Notes: generated by a model not told the origin, from the letters alone. A DNA stretch of 26,340 nt from CAZJFC01 sp964545245 (GCA_964545245.1 CAZJFC010000026.1:1-26340); one strand, 5' to 3'; positions 15,595 to 23,561 are shown, numbered from the stretch's first letter. Numbers and translations are program-made.

Positions 15595-15638
15595 AGTCAT
15601 TAGGAAGTTGTAAGCCGTGGGTCGTAAGTCGTAAGGGG
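15595..15638 (+). repeat. Composite heptamer repeat, copy 4
   Basis: AGTCATT, bridge AGGA, then AGTTGTA, AGCCGTG, GGTCGTA, AGTCGTA and AGGGGG. It ends just before the stop of the prepilin gene. Confidence 0.8.
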
Positions 15639-15646
15639 GAATTAAA

Positions 15647-16390
15647 TCATCTATTCTTTACCTGTGAGAGCATCTCGACCATGAAAAAGCAGGTGATCGC
15701 GCTGGTGGTATTGTAGTTAGTGCTGTCGTCGCTGCATCCGCTAACGAAAGTACTGATCGGTTCGCCTACTAGGTCCATAGCCCTGACTACACCGTGATAG
15801 GATTTCCCGTCATCGATCTTAGAGTCCAGCGTGTATAAGAAAATCGGTGATGCAACGGCTTGATTTATACCGGTATTCAACGTGGTGCTAAGGTTGCTTG
15901 GTGATTTATGCATGGCAGCGAAAAACCAGTAATTTTTGTCTATCTGGTTGTTGTTCTGGGCTATGATTGAAGAAGTGCGCTCTACTTCTATTGAAGGGGT
16001 GTTCGGCGCGATAGTATCCAGGTGTAACCCCGCGGCAGGCAAGGTGGTGCTGAACTTTCTGGGATATGGAAACCCGCCGTTCTGCATGTGAACCCAGAAA
16101 TTGGCGATTTCCGAGTTGAAGACCGGTGGGTGAGTGGAACTCCTGATAAACCCGTCGCCATTACCCGGCGGTACCATATGCGGGGTATCTCCGGCAAAAG
16201 TGCCGTATTTAGCATTAAATGCGGCAACGGAATTATCAAGCTTCTGCAACTGGGTAATGAATTTACTGACCGCCGCGCTGCGAATCATCGTGTTTGTAAC
16301 CACCAACCCGCCAATAAGCAGGCCAATAATGACTATTACTATTGAAATCTCGACAAGGCTGAAACCTGAGTTTTTATACGTTTTCCGCAT
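15647..16390 (-). CDS. Type IV prepilin / pseudopilin-like protein
   Basis: A 247-residue secreted or pilus-like protein. The N-terminus, MRKTYKNSGFSLVEISI, is a class III signal: a short basic leader, peptidase cleavage after G9, F10 as methylated +1 residue and E14 at +5, followed by a 20-residue hydrophobic helix (SIVIVIIGLLIGGLVV). The rest is a periplasmic or surface domain with a helix (RSAAVSKFITQLQKLDNSVAAFNAKYGTFAGD) typical of pseudopilins and a C-terminal half with C233-like and C-pair cysteines (SGCSDDS and ITCFF). No prepilin peptidase or pilus assembly genes lie nearby, so the machinery must be elsewhere. The start ATG 16390 puts the leader at normal length. Confidence 0.85.
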   Translation of the reverse strand: MRKTYKNSGFSLVEISIVIVIIGLLIGGLVVTNTMIRSAAVSKFITQLQKLDNSVAAFNAKYGTFAGDTPHMVPPGNGDGFIRSSTHPPVFNSEIANFWVHMQNGGFPYPRKFSTTLPAAGLHLDTIAPNTPSIEVERTSSIIAQNNNQIDKNYWFFAAMHKSPSNLSTTLNTGINQAVASPIFLYTLDSKIDDGKSYHGVVRAMDLVGEPISTFVSGCSDDSTNYNTTSAITCFFMVEMLSQVKNR

Positions 16391-16471
16391 GGTTTTTACC
16401 CGAATATTCGCATTATGCCGCACTGTCAACCAATTATACCGGAAAACAATGAATAACCGGCAAAAAACCGC

Positions 16472-16499
16472 TTGTATTTCAAATATTTTTGCGTATTAT
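16472..16499 (+). promoter_or_regulatory. Predicted rpsA promoter
   Basis: TTGTAT (16472-16477), a 16-base AT-rich spacer and TATTAT (16494-16499). The transcript would carry a leader of about 88 nt. Confidence 0.55.
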
Positions 16500-16525
16500 C
16501 CCGCCTCCCTGACAGTTCGGGGAGC

Positions 16526-16557
16526 CCTGCCGGTCTTAACCGGGTTTTACCAGCAGG
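16526..16557 (+). promoter_or_regulatory. Nested hairpins in the rpsA leader
   Basis: Inner stem CCGGT-CTTA-ACCGG (16530-16543) followed by GTTTTA, and an outer alternative stem CCTGC/GCAGG (16526-16530 with 16553-16557). The two compete for base 16530. This may be a site for S1 autoregulation or attenuation; function is inferred. Confidence 0.4.
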
Positions 16558-16593
16558 TTTTCAACCTTAAGCCCTTATAAAAGAAGTAATACC

Positions 16594-18327
16594 ATGGCTC
16601 GTGTAGCAATTAACCAAATCGATGAATCATTCTCAACCGGCGAAGATTTCGCCTCCCTCTTTGAAGACTCAGTAAGCGGCGGAAAATTCTCCGAAGGTTC
16701 CCTCGTAAAAGGCCACATCGTCGCGATTGACGACGACGCGGTCACTATTGACGTCGGCCTCAAATCAGAAGGCCGCATCCCGCTTAAAGAATTCTACGCT
16801 TTCGGCGAAAAACCAGAAATCGCAATCGGCGATGAGGTCGAAGTCCTCCTTGAGCGTTTTGAAGGCCGCGACGGCGGCATTATCCTTTCGCGCGAGAAAG
16901 CCCTCCGCGAACAATCATGGGAAAGGCTCGAAAAAGAACACAATAAAAACGTCCCGGTCGACGGCGTTATCTTCGGACAGGTCAAAGGCGGCTTCACGGT
17001 TGACCTTGGCGGCGCAGTCGCGTTCCTGCCCGGTTCACAGGTCGATATCAAACCCCTGAAAGACATCATGTCCATCGCGAACAGGAAAGAAAAATTCCTC
17101 GTCCTTAAAATGGATAAAAAACGCGGTAACATTATCGTTTCACGCCGCGCTATCCTTGAAGAATCACGCGCGGAAGCACGTGAGGAAATGCTTAAAGGCG
17201 TCCGTGTCGGCGATGTTATGGAAGGTACGGTTAAAAACCTCACCAATTATGGCGCATTCGTTGACCTTGGCGGCCTTGATGGCCTCCTCCACGTTACCGA
17301 TATTTCATGGAAACGCATCAGCCACCCGTCTGAAGTCCTTAAAATGGGCCAGGCAATCAATGTTAAGGTCATTAAGTTTGACGATGAGACAAAACGTATC
17401 TCCCTCGGCATGAAACAGCTTGAAGCCAACCCCTGGGAAGGCGCTGCCGGTAAATTCAATGCCGGTGACAGGCTTACCGGTAAAGTTGCCAGCCTTGCCG
17501 ATTACGGCGCGTTCATTGACCTCGGTGACGGCGTTGAAGGGCTTATCCACAACGCTGACCTTTCATGGGTCAAGAAGAACCAGAACCCTAACAAATTGCT
17601 CAAAGTCGGGCAGGATGTTGAAGTCCTCGTCCTTGATGTTGACCAGGAAAAACACCGCATTTCACTCGGCCTGAAACAAACTGAAGAAAACCCCTGGTCA
17701 CAATTCGCTTCCAACAATAAGGAAGGCGACGTGATCGAAGGCGAAATCAAGAATATTTCTGATTTCGGGTTCTTCGTTGGCCTTGAAGGCGGCATTGACG
17801 GCCTTGTCCATTATTCTGACCTTTCATGGGAAGAATCCCCTGAGGAAGCGCTGAAAAAATACAAAAAAGGCGATGTTGTTAAGGCAGTCATCCTTAACAT
17901 GGAAGTTGAAAAAGAACGTATCGGCCTTGGCGTGAAGCAGCTTTCCGGCGGCGCAGGCGGCAGCAACCCTGTTGCCGAGCAGCTTGGCAAACTGGGCAAA
18001 GGCGATGTTGTGACCTGCACGGTGCAATCTGTTGAGAAAGACGGCATTGAAGTTGTTATCGGTGATACCCCGGTCCGCAGCTTCATCAAACGCGCCGAAC
18101 TTTCAAAAGACCGCTCGGAGCAACGCCCTGAAAGGTTTGCAGTCGGTGACCGCGTTGACGCGAAGATCACTGCGATCCAGCCGAAGAAAGCCTCCGTTAC
18201 CGTTTCCATCAAGGCGCTTGAAGTTGAAGAACACAAGCGTGCCATTGAAGAATTCGGCTCTGCGGACTCAGGTGCAACACTGGGTGATATTCTTGGCGCC
18301 GCACTCGGCGAAAAGAACAAGAAGTAA
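16594..18327 (+). CDS. rpsA: 30S ribosomal protein S1
   Basis: A 577-residue RNA-binding protein of the small subunit that helps mRNA recruitment and unfolding. Six S1 (OB-fold) domains are seen: those beginning VKGHIVAIDDDAVTIDVG (about 35), VDGVIFGQVKGGFTVDLG (about 120), MEGTVKNLTNYGAFVDLG (about 208), LTGKVASLADYGAFIDLG (about 293), IEGEIKNISDFGFFVGLE (about 380) and VTCTVQSVEKDGIEVVIG (about 472). Length fits proteobacterial S1. A promoter, a long leader and a strong terminator make it a single-gene unit. Downstream sppA and ihfB keep a frequent proteobacterial neighbourhood; cmk, often upstream, is absent. Confidence 0.98.
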   Translation: MARVAINQIDESFSTGEDFASLFEDSVSGGKFSEGSLVKGHIVAIDDDAVTIDVGLKSEGRIPLKEFYAFGEKPEIAIGDEVEVLLERFEGRDGGIILSREKALREQSWERLEKEHNKNVPVDGVIFGQVKGGFTVDLGGAVAFLPGSQVDIKPLKDIMSIANRKEKFLVLKMDKKRGNIIVSRRAILEESRAEAREEMLKGVRVGDVMEGTVKNLTNYGAFVDLGGLDGLLHVTDISWKRISHPSEVLKMGQAINVKVIKFDDETKRISLGMKQLEANPWEGAAGKFNAGDRLTGKVASLADYGAFIDLGDGVEGLIHNADLSWVKKNQNPNKLLKVGQDVEVLVLDVDQEKHRISLGLKQTEENPWSQFASNNKEGDVIEGEIKNISDFGFFVGLEGGIDGLVHYSDLSWEESPEEALKKYKKGDVVKAVILNMEVEKERIGLGVKQLSGGAGGSNPVAEQLGKLGKGDVVTCTVQSVEKDGIEVVIGDTPVRSFIKRAELSKDRSEQRPERFAVGDRVDAKITAIQPKKASVTVSIKALEVEEHKRAIEEFGSADSGATLGDILGAALGEKNKK

Positions 18328-18345
18328 TTAAAAGAACTGGATTTT

Positions 18346-18404
18346 CGGAACTTTGGGCCTATTCTTAATGGAGACAGCCCGAAGTTCCGGTTCCGGTTTT
18401 TTTT
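18346..18404 (+). terminator. Rho-independent terminator of rpsA
   Basis: A 13-bp stem (CGGAACTTTGGGC at 18346-18358 with GCCCGAAGTTCCG at 18377-18389, one G-T pair), an 18-base loop, and a run of eight Ts (18397-18404) shortly after. Confidence 0.85.
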
Positions 18405-18461
18405 AATTCCAGGATCAGGCCGGAGTCAGGCTGGAACCAAGCTAAATCAGGAATTTTACCT

Positions 18462-19394
18462 ATGCCGCTAAATGCCGATATCGTGTTAGACAGAATCCAG
18501 CTAAAACAAAAACTCAGGAAGTGGCAGCTCATTACGCTGATCGTCGCAGTCATCGCGCTGGTAACCCTTGTCGCGCCATCGGCAAGCAAACAGCATGGAA
18601 GTATTGTGAAAAAAGAATATGTCGCGCGGGTAAAACTGAACGGCATGCTGCTCGACAACGAATACCGCGACAAGGCGCTGCAAAAACTTCTGGAAGATAA
18701 ACAGGCGAAAGCGGTGATTGTTTCCATCGACAGCCCGGGAGGCACAACTGCTGCCGGTGAAACCCTTTACAGCCAGATCCGTGAACTTTCCAAAAGCGGC
18801 AAGCCGGTTGTGGTGGTGATGAAAACCCTCGCCGCAAGCGGCGGCTATATGGCAGCCCTCGGCGGTGATCATATCATCGCAAGGCGCGGGACACTGACCG
18901 GTTCCATCGGTGTTCTGGTGCAAAGCGCGGAATTTACCGAACTTGCCGAAAAGATCGGCATAAAGCTTGACGTGCTGAAAACATCCGACCTGAAGGCAAC
19001 GCCTTCGCCATTCGAAAAGCTCACGCCGAAAGCGCGCGAAGCGATGGACCAGGTGCTCGATGATTTTTACCAGTATTTTGTCGACCTTGTCGCTGAACGC
19101 AGAAAAATGAGCCGCGACAAAGCGCTGCTTCTTTCCGATGGCAGGGTATATACCGGCAACCAGGCGGTGAAGAACGGGCTGATCGATGCAATCGGCGGTG
19201 AAAAAGAAGCGCTGGAATGGTTGCGTACTAACAAGGAAATCGGCGAAAACCTTGAAGTTGAGGATATCAGCACAGAAAAACCACGTGAGGGCTTGCGCGA
19301 ATTGTTCTTTGGCGATATTAATGAATCGAAGATATACAAAACTTTGACTACGGAAGGTTTTTTGGCCATCTGGAGTCCGCAACTGGCGCAATAA
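18462..19394 (+). CDS. sppA: Signal peptide peptidase SppA
   Basis: A 310-residue inner-membrane serine protease (S49 family) that degrades cleaved signal peptides. One membrane anchor lies at residues 21-39; the rest would be periplasmic. The S49 motifs are present: VSIDSPGGT (87-95), KTLAASGGYMAAL (121-133) and RRGTLTGSIGVLVQ with the predicted nucleophile S148, then the KATPSPFEKLTP region and DGRVYTG(N)QAVKNGLID. The length is that of the single-domain type, which assembles as an octamer, not the 600-residue E. coli form. The Shine-Dalgarno sequence AGGA lies about 10 bases before ATG 18462. ihfB follows 42 bases later. Confidence 0.93.
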   Translation: MPLNADIVLDRIQLKQKLRKWQLITLIVAVIALVTLVAPSASKQHGSIVKKEYVARVKLNGMLLDNEYRDKALQKLLEDKQAKAVIVSIDSPGGTTAAGETLYSQIRELSKSGKPVVVVMKTLAASGGYMAALGGDHIIARRGTLTGSIGVLVQSAEFTELAEKIGIKLDVLKTSDLKATPSPFEKLTPKAREAMDQVLDDFYQYFVDLVAERRKMSRDKALLLSDGRVYTGNQAVKNGLIDAIGGEKEALEWLRTNKEIGENLEVEDISTEKPREGLRELFFGDINESKIYKTLTTEGFLAIWSPQLAQ

Positions 19395-19436
19395 AAACCG
19401 TCGGTGGAATTAATAAAACAATGAGAATCTAAGACC

Positions 19437-19715
19437 ATGACAAAATCAGAATTGATAAAGAAAATTGCTTCCCGTTTTACCCAATTAAAAGAAAGAGAAG
19501 TTGAACAACTGGTAAGTATCATCCTGAAGCAGATCTCTGCTGCGCTCATCAACGGCGACCGTGTTGAGCTTCGTGGTTTTGGCGCATTCTCAATCCGCGA
19601 GCGCGCACCTCGCGTCGCCCGCAACCCGCGTACCGGCGAAAAAGTGAAAGTCGGCGCGCGCAAAGCCATCTATTACCGTGCGGGTAAAGAACTCAAAGAT
19701 TTCGTGAACAATTAG
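19437..19715 (+). CDS. ihfB: Integration host factor beta subunit
   Basis: A 92-residue HU/IHF-family DNA-bending protein. It opens MTKSELIKKIA, has the dimer helices, then VELRGFGAFSIRERAPRVARNPRTGEKVKV, including the DNA-intercalating proline of the RNPRTG arm, and ends AGKELKDFVNN. The MTKSELI start and position after rpsA-sppA favour IHF beta over HU. Its alpha partner would be elsewhere, as usual. Likely co-transcribed with sppA. Confidence 0.93.
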   Translation: MTKSELIKKIASRFTQLKEREVEQLVSIILKQISAALINGDRVELRGFGAFSIRERAPRVARNPRTGEKVKVGARKAIYYRAGKELKDFVNN

Positions 19716-19767
19716 GATTGGGATCAAGGATAAAGGGAAAAGAAAAAATTTAACCCTTCATCCAATC
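19716..19767. terminator. Probable bidirectional terminator between ihfB and the reductase gene
   Basis: Imperfect inverted repeat: GATTGGGAT (19716-19724) with ATCCAATC (19760-19767), and an inner AAAGGG/CCCTT pair around an A-rich loop. Short T-runs follow on both strands. It also contains the AAGGATAAAGG phrase of the heptamer tracts near 10200 and 10600. Confidence 0.5.
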
Positions 19768-19778
19768 TTTCCTCTCTC

Positions 19779-20786
19779 TTAAGCAGGAACGCCTGAACTG
19801 GTGGAATACTGGAAGTGATAGGCTTCCTTATGCACCAGCGGGTAAATCGAATGCGCTGCTGCTGCTGCTTCCGCAAAGCCGGAAAGAATCAATTTCAGTT
19901 TGTGTGGGTAGGTGGCTATGTCGCCCACTGCAAAAACGCGTTTGTTGCTGGTCTGCATTGTCGCCTGTTCCACAGTGATGTGGTTGTGGTCGAGGTTTAA
20001 ACCCCAGTTTGCTATCGGGCCGAGTTCCATCGCAAGGCCAAAGAACGGCAGGAGGATATCGGCCTCAATGACTTTTACCTGCCCATCAAGCGTGGCGACG
20101 CCAACTCCGGTAAGCTGGCCGTTTGCGCCTTCAAGCGAGTGGAGCTGGTAGGGAACCACCATCTCGATCTTGCCGGAATCGGCGAGTTGTTTCAGCTTTT
20201 CTGCACTATCTGGCGCGCAGCGGAATTTATCACGGCGGTGCACGACAGAAACTTTTGCGGCAACGTCATGAAGCGAAAGCGCCCAGTCAACTGCGGAATC
20301 GCCGCCGCCGGCAATCACTACTTTTTTATTGCGGTAATCTTCCTTGCGGGCAACCATGTAGAAAACGGATTTGCCTTCGTATTCTTCAATTCCACCGAGG
20401 GGAGGGCGGTTTGGCCCGAACGCCCCGCATCCGGCGGCGATGATGATTGCCCTGGCTTTTATCTCTGCGCCTTTGCCGGTCTTGACGGTAACGCCGTCGG
20501 CATCTTCGCTGAAGCTTATAACCTGCTGGCCGAGGTGGTAAACCGGGGCGAAGGGGGCGGCCTGCGCTTCAAGGTTTTTGATCAGATCCGCCGCATCGAT
20601 TCTCGGGAAGCCGGGGATATCATAAATCGGTTTTTCGGGGTATAGCGCGGTGCATTGCCCGCCAAGGAAATCCAGTGCGTCAACCACGTGTGTTTTGAGT
20701 TTCATCATTCCGCATTCGAATACTGCAAACAGGCCAACCGGCCCCGCGCCTATAATTACAACATCTGTTTCAAAATTATTGCTCAT
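19779..20786 (-). CDS. Ferredoxin-NADP reductase, thioredoxin-reductase-like type
   Basis: A 335-residue flavoprotein that passes electrons between NADPH and ferredoxin or flavodoxin. It has FAD-binding GAGPVG (13-18) and the NADPH-binding GGGDSA (160-165), with HRRDKFR after it for the 2'-phosphate. The C-terminal FAD motif is VFAVGDIATYPHKLKLILSGFAEAAAAA. The CxxC redox pair of true thioredoxin reductases is absent, which separates this FNR type (as in Bacillus YumC) from TrxB. Length and the extra C-terminal tail fit alphaproteobacterial members. It is convergent with ihfB and divergent from the porin gene. Confidence 0.92.
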   Translation of the reverse strand: MSNNFETDVVIIGAGPVGLFAVFECGMMKLKTHVVDALDFLGGQCTALYPEKPIYDIPGFPRIDAADLIKNLEAQAAPFAPVYHLGQQVISFSEDADGVTVKTGKGAEIKARAIIIAAGCGAFGPNRPPLGGIEEYEGKSVFYMVARKEDYRNKKVVIAGGGDSAVDWALSLHDVAAKVSVVHRRDKFRCAPDSAEKLKQLADSGKIEMVVPYQLHSLEGANGQLTGVGVATLDGQVKVIEADILLPFFGLAMELGPIANWGLNLDHNHITVEQATMQTSNKRVFAVGDIATYPHKLKLILSGFAEAAAAAHSIYPLVHKEAYHFQYSTSSGVPA

Positions 20787-20809
20787 ATTTCTTACGATAA
20801 ATCAAATTA

Positions 20810-20838
20810 TTGTACTCTGGAAAATCATTTGCTAACAT
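20810..20838 (+). promoter_or_regulatory. Predicted promoter of the TorF-like porin
   Basis: TTGTAC (20810-20815), 17 bases, TAACAT (20833-20838). ATG 20848 lies 10 bases after the -10, with no Shine-Dalgarno sequence, so the message could be leaderless. Confidence 0.5.
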
Positions 20839-20847
20839 GTGTATATT

Positions 20848-21768
20848 ATGCAGAAAACTAATGCAATACCGCTTCTGGTTTCGGCAGTGATTATCTCAAA
20901 CCTGCCGTCAGCGGCTTCCGCCCAAAAAGTTTATTCTTATTATAACCCGGTCATTCCCGCTCAGGCCAGCGTCCCGTTCGAGGCTTCGATGCGCCCGCCC
21001 GCGCCAAGTTATGATGTGAATGTGCCAACTCCGCAGCAGCATGTTATCCGCCGCGCGGAACCGGCGGAAGAAGCGAAAAGCGATATCGGCGGCACGATAA
21101 GCGGCTCGGTCGGGTTCGGAACGGATTACAGTTTCCGCGGTATTTCGCAAACCGACAGGGCGGCCACGGTGCAGGGCGGGGTGGAATATGAGCATTACAG
21201 CGGGGTTTATGTCGGGCTGTGGGGCTCTAACGTGAATTTCAAAGACGGCGACCAGGCCAGTATGGAGCTTGACCCTTATGCCGGGTATCGCGCGGAAGTG
21301 GCGGAAAATACCTCGATTGACGCCGGTTTTCTTTACTATGCCTATCCCGGCGCGAGCAGCAGGCTGAATTATGATTACTGGGAAATTTTCCTTTCCGGGG
21401 AATATGCAATCCCGGTGGGCGCGGGAAGCGGCGGTTTTGCTCTGGAAAGCATACCTGTAGGGCTTGGGTTTTATTATTCGCCGGAGTTTTTTGGCGAAAC
21501 CGGTGCGGCTTATTATCTCAACGCTTCCGTATCCGCCCCGTTTGAAAACGGTGTAACCATTGATGGCAGCGTGGGCAAGCAATGGTTCAGCAAGAATGAC
21601 CTCGCCGGGCTGCCGGATTACATCGACTGGTCGGTCGGGCTTGGTTACAGCTTCCTTGAGGATTATGAGGTGAAAGTGCAATATGTTGACACCAATCTTG
21701 ATAAGGATGAGTGCGGCGGCGACAACTGCTCAGGCCGCGCGATCGCGAGTTTCACAAAATCCTTCTAG
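20848..21768 (+). CDS. TorF-family putative outer-membrane porin
   Basis: A 306-residue protein with a signal peptide (MQKTNAIPLLVSAVIISNLPSAASA, cleavage likely before QKV), a Pro-rich linker (about 30-75), then a beta-barrel-like domain. Its start, SGSVGFGTDYSFRGISQTDRAATVQGGVEYEH, is the hallmark of the TIGR02001/TorF family (Gcw_chp). The alternating aromatic and glycine pattern continues to a terminal Phe (FTKSF), the usual outer-membrane insertion signal. A DECGGDNCSG loop near the end may hold a disulfide. Substrate unknown. ATG 20848 is preferred over GTG 20839. A structured RNA gene follows. Confidence 0.88.
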   Translation: MQKTNAIPLLVSAVIISNLPSAASAQKVYSYYNPVIPAQASVPFEASMRPPAPSYDVNVPTPQQHVIRRAEPAEEAKSDIGGTISGSVGFGTDYSFRGISQTDRAATVQGGVEYEHYSGVYVGLWGSNVNFKDGDQASMELDPYAGYRAEVAENTSIDAGFLYYAYPGASSRLNYDYWEIFLSGEYAIPVGAGSGGFALESIPVGLGFYYSPEFFGETGAAYYLNASVSAPFENGVTIDGSVGKQWFSKNDLAGLPDYIDWSVGLGYSFLEDYEVKVQYVDTNLDKDECGGDNCSGRAIASFTKSF

Positions 21769-21843
21769 GGCTAATTGTACGGTTCTTCCTGTCTTGCGTA
21801 TAATTAAGCGAAAATGCCCTGATAATCCTGGTCTTTTAGTTTC

Positions 21844-21871
21844 TTGTAATTAAATAGTTCTCATGTAGAAT
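21844..21871 (+). promoter_or_regulatory. Predicted promoter of the structured RNA
   Basis: TTGTAA (21844-21849), 16 bases, TAGAAT (21866-21871), placing the start near 21878, at the first hairpin. Confidence 0.6.
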
Positions 21872-21877
21872 CAACCC

Positions 21878-22075
21878 CGCAGGGAAATACCCTGCCGGGA
21901 CTTCAAACACCCGTTTCGAGCGGCTGGCATCAGCCGTAAAAGGATGCTGACTTCCTCGCCTTCGTGGCCGGGAGGCGGCAGTGCATGTCCAAGCCTCGCG
22001 GCCAAAGATTGTCGCGACTGTCTCGAAACAGTTTTTGAACTCCCGGCTGCCAACAAATTGGTGGCCATTTTGTTT
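21878..22075 (+). ncRNA. Candidate structured non-coding RNA, about 196 nt
   Basis: There is no convincing reading frame here but much pairing. A 5' hairpin pairs GCAGGG-aaata-CCCTGC (21879-21896). A closing stem joins 21895-21907 (CCGGGA, C, TTCAAA) to 22034-22046 (TTTGAA, C, TCCCGG) with only a C-C mismatch. A second stem pairs GTTTCGAG (21913-21920) with CTCGAAAC (22022-22029). Inside are the hairpin CGGCTG-GCAT-CAGCCG (21921-21936), an imperfect stem around CTTCC...GGGAG near 21951-21975, and TCGCG/CGCGA. The first hairpin and the closing stem share bases 21895-21896, so they could switch. It has its own promoter and terminator. Size and a long closing stem recall 6S RNA, but I see no 6S, RNase P, tmRNA or SRP signature sequence. 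Confidence 0.6.
22045..22075 (+). terminator. Terminator of the structured RNA
   Basis: Stem GGCTGCCAA (22045-22053) with TTGGTGGCC (22058-22066), loop CAAA, two G-T pairs, then ATTTTGTTT (22067-22075). Confidence 0.7.
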
Positions 22076-22128
22076 AACTTAGGGAGTTTTATGGGCAGTT
22101 TTCAGTTTCAGGATTACGGAATAATAAG

Positions 22129-22149
22129 CCCTCTCCTATGAGGAGAGGG
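22129..22149. repeat. CCCTCTCCT/AGGAGAGGG hairpin repeat
   Basis: A 9-bp perfect stem with loop ATG. Together with the following TGGGGTGAGGTG it is an inverted copy of 5155-5185 (CACCTCACCCC plus the same hairpin). The rest of 22076-22183 holds G-rich low-complexity DNA and no gene. Confidence 0.8.
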
Positions 22150-22183
22150 TGGGGTGAGGTGAGGGAGTGGGAGTGACACTCAA

Positions 22184-22219
22184 CTCCCTAATGACCAATG
22201 ACTAACGACTAATGACTGA
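22184..22219 (-). repeat. Composite heptamer repeat, copy 5
   Basis: Minus-strand order AGTCATT, AGTCGTT, AGTCATT, GGTCATT, bridge AGGG, AGTTG. It ends 3 bases from the hflX stop. Confidence 0.85.
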
Positions 22220-22222
22220 GAT

Positions 22223-23485
22223 TCAAACCGCGAACATCTTCTCGAACTTGTCGGAATCCTTCGCGGAAATGTTCACCCGCATGGTGATGGCTTCCTCACT
22301 ATCTTCCCGCTTCTCAACATAGCCGTGCTGGTAAAGCCACGCGATAGCGGCGCCCTGCTCCGGTTTTAGCTTATATTCGCGCGTCTGGTTGAAGCTGGCA
22401 ATCTTGCGCTCCAGCCAGTTCACCAGCTTGTCCACGCCGCGCCCGGTGAGGGCGGAAAGCGAAAGCTCGTAATTCGGAACCCTGTCCAGCAAATCAATCT
22501 TGTTGAACACTTCATGCATCGAATATTTCATCTTCTCGGCGAGGCCAAGCTCTTTCAGCACCGCTTCGACATCAGCCTTCTGCTCCGCCGCCTCCGGGTT
22601 GGACATATCGCGGATATGGAGCATGATGTCGGCCTCGATGACCTCCTCCAGCGTGGCGCGGAAAGCGGCGACAAGCTCGTGCGGCAGATCGGAGATGAAG
22701 CCCACGGTGTCGGACAGGATGACCTTGCGGCCGCCGGGGAGTTTCATCACGCGCATTGTCGGGTCGAGCGTGGCGAAGAGCTTATCTTCCGCGAACACCT
22801 CCGCCCCGGTGAGGCGGTTGAACAGGGTCGATTTCCCGGCATTGGTATAACCCACCAGCGCGACAATTAAATACGGCTCGTCGCGCCGCGTCTTGCGGTG
22901 CAGTTCGCGGGTGCGGACGACTTTCTCAAGTTCTTTTTTAATTTTGGCGATGCGGTCGCGTATCATGCGCTTATCAAGCTCTATCTGTGTTTCGCCGGGG
23001 CCGCCGAGGAACCCGAAACCGCCGCGCTGGCGCTCAAGATGCGTCCAGCTCCGCACAAGGCGCGATTTCTGGTATTCGAGCGCGGCAAGCTCCACCTGCA
23101 GCTTGCCCTCATTGGTGCGTGCGCGCGCGCCGAAAATTTCGAGGATCAAACCGGTGCGGTCGATGACTTTGGCGTTCCATTCCTTTTCGAGGTTGCGCTG
23201 CTGGAGCGGGCTTAGCTTGCTGTCGATATAAACAAGCTGTATCTCATTATTCTTCACATATTCGCCGAGTTCTTCCACCTTGCCGTGGCCGAACAGCGTA
23301 TCCGGCTTCGGCTCGCGCACGATAACATTCACCGCGCGTTTTATATCAAGGTCGATCGCCCCGGCAAGCCCTGATGCTTCTTCCAGGCGGTATTGCGGGT
23401 CACGCTGGGCGGTTTTCCCATCACTTAACACGGGATGCACAACCAGCGTTTTCGCACTTTGCTGAAGCTTTTTCGGGTCTTCCAT
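22223..23485 (-). CDS. hflX: GTPase HflX
   Basis: A 420-residue ribosome-splitting GTPase used in stress recovery. The N-terminal domain has FGHGKVEELGEYV (65-77). The linker signature GGFGFLGGPGETQIELD lies at 155-171, followed by a long helix. The G domain has G1 GYTNAGKST (212-220), G3 DTVGF (259-263) and G4 NKIDLL (328-333), and a short C-terminal domain follows. Length is normal. In many alphaproteobacteria hflX follows hfq; here no hfq lies upstream, where a heptamer-repeat spacer separates it from the GYF_2 membrane gene. ATG 23485 has only weak ribosome-binding signal. Confidence 0.97.
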   Translation of the reverse strand: MEDPKKLQQSAKTLVVHPVLSDGKTAQRDPQYRLEEASGLAGAIDLDIKRAVNVIVREPKPDTLFGHGKVEELGEYVKNNEIQLVYIDSKLSPLQQRNLEKEWNAKVIDRTGLILEIFGARARTNEGKLQVELAALEYQKSRLVRSWTHLERQRGGFGFLGGPGETQIELDKRMIRDRIAKIKKELEKVVRTRELHRKTRRDEPYLIVALVGYTNAGKSTLFNRLTGAEVFAEDKLFATLDPTMRVMKLPGGRKVILSDTVGFISDLPHELVAAFRATLEEVIEADIMLHIRDMSNPEAAEQKADVEAVLKELGLAEKMKYSMHEVFNKIDLLDRVPNYELSLSALTGRGVDKLVNWLERKIASFNQTREYKLKPEQGAAIAWLYQHGYVEKREDSEEAITMRVNISAKDSDKFEKMFAV

Positions 23486-23528
23486 AAATTGCTAACACTA
23501 CTTTTCCGGCGTGGAATATATCACAGGG

Positions 23529-23561
23529 AGTCATTAGTTGGTAGTCATTAGTCATTAGGAA
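23529..23561 (+). repeat. Composite heptamer repeat, copy 6
   Basis: AGTCATT, AGTTGGT, AGTCATT, AGTCATT, bridge AGGA. It lies just upstream of the possible hflX promoter (minus-strand TATATT near 23515-23520). Confidence 0.85.

Noticed and set aside
18501..19391. Long open frame antisense to sppA (296 codons)
   Set aside because: sppA has all family motifs on the plus strand; the antisense frame has no recognisable protein features and is a shadow of codon bias.
20908..21681. Long open frame antisense to the TorF-like porin (257 codons)
   Set aside because: The porin strand has a signal peptide, barrel pattern and terminal Phe; the antisense frame shows no signal or domain.
21913..22029. 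Hammerhead ribozyme suggested by CTCGAAAC
   Set aside because: There is no CTGATGA core partner, and the CTCGAAAC pairs with GTTTCGAG as a plain stem.
21871..22068. Small protein on the minus strand of the structured RNA
   Set aside because: There is no ribosome-binding site, the sequence is Arg/Ser-rich as expected from chance frames, and the promoter and terminator fit the plus-strand RNA.
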